Position numbers and translations under genes: made by a program. Shown piece after piece: positions 30,387 to 31,479 of a stretch of DNA of 31,479 bases. The notes under the pieces are model-generated. The model worked only from the letters and a program-made list of their open reading frames with translations. It was not told where the DNA came from and ran no database searches. This DNA comes from Clostridia bacterium (GTDB lineage Bacteria > Bacillota > Clostridia > Oscillospirales > CAG-272): the NCBI GenBank assembly GCA_024404655.1, contig JAKSPR010000002.1, forward strand, positions 1-31,479. Direction: 5' to 3'. Numbering within the stretch: position 1 is the stretch's first letter; each line of letters opens with the position of its first letter.

Positions 30387-31479
30387 TCAGGCATTGGGAG
30401 TGTCAAGGTCTTCGATAAACATCTCCGTTGTGATTTTCCATTCTTCTACCTTTTCAAGACCGATTTTCCCGGCAGTGTCAGCAAAGAACGTGATCAGTGC
30501 AGCACGGTCGTCCCCGTCCTTCCATGCGCGGCGTTTCAGCCGAGCATAGACGACACCGAGACGCACCTCATCCACACGCACAGCCAAGGTAGCGCCCCCT
30601 GCCACACCCGCCTTTGCACAGTCCAGAATGGATTCATAGCAATCGAGTTTCTCAGGCGCGAGGAACTGCTCGTCCTGGGGCTCTCCGAAAATCGACAGTC
30701 CTTCCCCGGATGCTTCCAGTGCGTCGTGGAGTGCGTCGATGTAGGCACGGATGTAGGGCGCAGCTGCTCCGTAATAAGCAGCAAGGAACCGGTTTGTCAG
30801 CGCTTCGGTATCGCAGTAGGGATTCCAGGAAAGCTTTGCCAAGAGATATCCGCGCAGTGCCCAGAATTCGCCGCGGTTTTCCCGGTTGGCCTGATTGAAG
30901 ACGGAGCGCACACCGCCCTCATAGAAGCAGCGCATATTCGGTGCCAGCACCCGCAGATTCGGGAACGGCGCGATCAGGTTCTTGAACTGAATGTTATAGT
31001 CCCAGAGAAAGATATTCTTGCAGTATTTATGCCAGACGGCCATATCCTGCATAAAGCTTTCGGAGGCGGGATCGTACTGGATGGGCTTTGAGCGGTTGCA
31101 CTCGATATTGCAGAACATGATGTGGACATTGTCCCGCATGAAAAGCTCCTTCGGTGCGGTACGGCTGTACCAGTAGGACAGGGTGGAAATGACCTTGTCC
31201 GGGAATGCCTCCGCCACGCGGTTGACAAAATACATGATGGAGCCGATGGGAGACCCGGCCTTGTCGTCAAGCGCTTTGCAGCGTGGGCACTGACAGTTGC
31301 GGGTCGTATCATTCTGGCTGATGGACCAGTACCGCGCGTCCGGCTCTTTCTCCATAAAGATACGAAGATTTCTGATCGCCTCGTCGATCATGTTGTCATC
31401 GGTACAGCAGAGCTGACCGTCTTTCACGCGCTCCCCGTCCACAAGAGCGACGCGGAGGACGCGGAAGCCCGTGTTGCCG
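30387..31479 (-). CDS. DUF4838-domain glycosidase-like protein, 5'-truncated by window edge
   Basis: The frame is open to the right edge, so the N-terminus lies outside; 363 residues are visible. The segment ISQNDTTRNCQCPRCKA, with its CxCxxC pattern, followed by FVNRVAEAFPDKVISTLSYWYS and later NIFLWDYNIQFKNLIAPFPNL, is the DUF4838 pattern, related to GH20-like (alpha/beta)8 barrels. The C-terminal 150 residues are helical, with FLAAYYGAAAPYIRAYIDALHDAL. DUF4838 proteins occur in glycan-use loci, but their activity is not established. A signal peptide cannot be judged. It is convergent with the pyridoxal kinase gene and shares its terminator. Confidence 0.8.
   Translation of the reverse strand, partial: GNTGFRVLRVALVDGERVKDGQLCCTDDNMIDEAIRNLRIFMEKEPDARYWSISQNDTTRNCQCPRCKALDDKAGSPIGSIMYFVNRVAEAFPDKVISTLSYWYSRTAPKELFMRDNVHIMFCNIECNRSKPIQYDPASESFMQDMAVWHKYCKNIFLWDYNIQFKNLIAPFPNLRVLAPNMRCFYEGGVRSVFNQANRENRGEFWALRGYLLAKLSWNPYCDTEALTNRFLAAYYGAAAPYIRAYIDALHDALEASGEGLSIFGEPQDEQFLAPEKLDCYESILDCAKAGVAGGATLAVRVDEVRLGVVYARLKRRAWKDGDDRAALITFFADTAGKIGLEKVEEWKITTEMFIEDLDTPNA

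Overview
This is a chromosomal window from what looks like an anaerobic, plant-glycan-using member of the Clostridia (Bacillota), plausibly an uncultured gut or rumen Oscillospirales-type organism. The evidence is strong AAGGAGG-type ribosome sites, many TTGACA-N17-TATAAT promoters, a yybP-ykoY manganese riboswitch, a DUF6320/alcohol-acetyltransferase-like pair, and MoxR-DUF58 clusters. Base composition is balanced by eye (not counted). I see no tRNA, rRNA, CRISPR array, insertion sequence, phage gene or replication origin. The taxon is an inference from gene content only.

Layout. 1-3013 (+): the 3' part of a Gfo/Idh/MocA oxidoreductase, a small zinc-ribbon membrane protein, and a CPA2-type cation/proton antiporter. 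3081-7423: a minus-strand GH43-like glycosidase diverges from a plus-strand operon of SGNH esterase, GH28-like beta-helix protein and second SGNH esterase. None of the four has a signal peptide, so they probably work on imported oligosaccharides in the cytoplasm. 7469-11137 (-): a MoxR ATPase, DUF58 and multi-membrane protein operon. 11393-13238 (-): a manganese-riboswitch-controlled operon of mntP and a Na+/Ca2+-type exchanger, with the promoter, aptamer and two terminators all readable. 13398-15283 (+): a YihY membrane protein and a third SGNH hydrolase (GxDLY type). 15595-17127 (+): a PutP-type Na+/solute symporter behind repeated inverted-repeat operators. 17281-19287 (+): an HxxxDG acyltransferase-like protein and a zinc-ribbon DUF6320 membrane protein. 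19351-23053: a LacI-family regulator diverges from a solute-binding lipoprotein and a translationally coupled GH28-like protein. 23109-29018 (-): a second MoxR, DUF58 and transglutaminase cluster lies downstream of an Rsm22-family methyltransferase. 29264-30109 (+): pyridoxal/pyridoxamine kinase. 30387-31479 (-): the 3' part of a DUF4838 glycosidase-like protein.

How it fits together. The main theme is uptake and cytoplasmic processing of acetylated plant polysaccharide fragments: solute-binding protein, GH28, GH43, three SGNH esterases, a DUF4838 protein, an oxidoreductase and a LacI regulator. It is interleaved with ion homeostasis (antiporter, mntP, exchanger, symporter) and two envelope-associated MoxR/DUF58 modules. 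No ABC permease accompanies the solute-binding protein here. Each convergent gene pair is separated by one hairpin that could act in both directions. Several promoters carry palindromes that look like operators. The best-resolved regulatory unit is the manganese riboswitch, whose alternative terminator can be read base by base.
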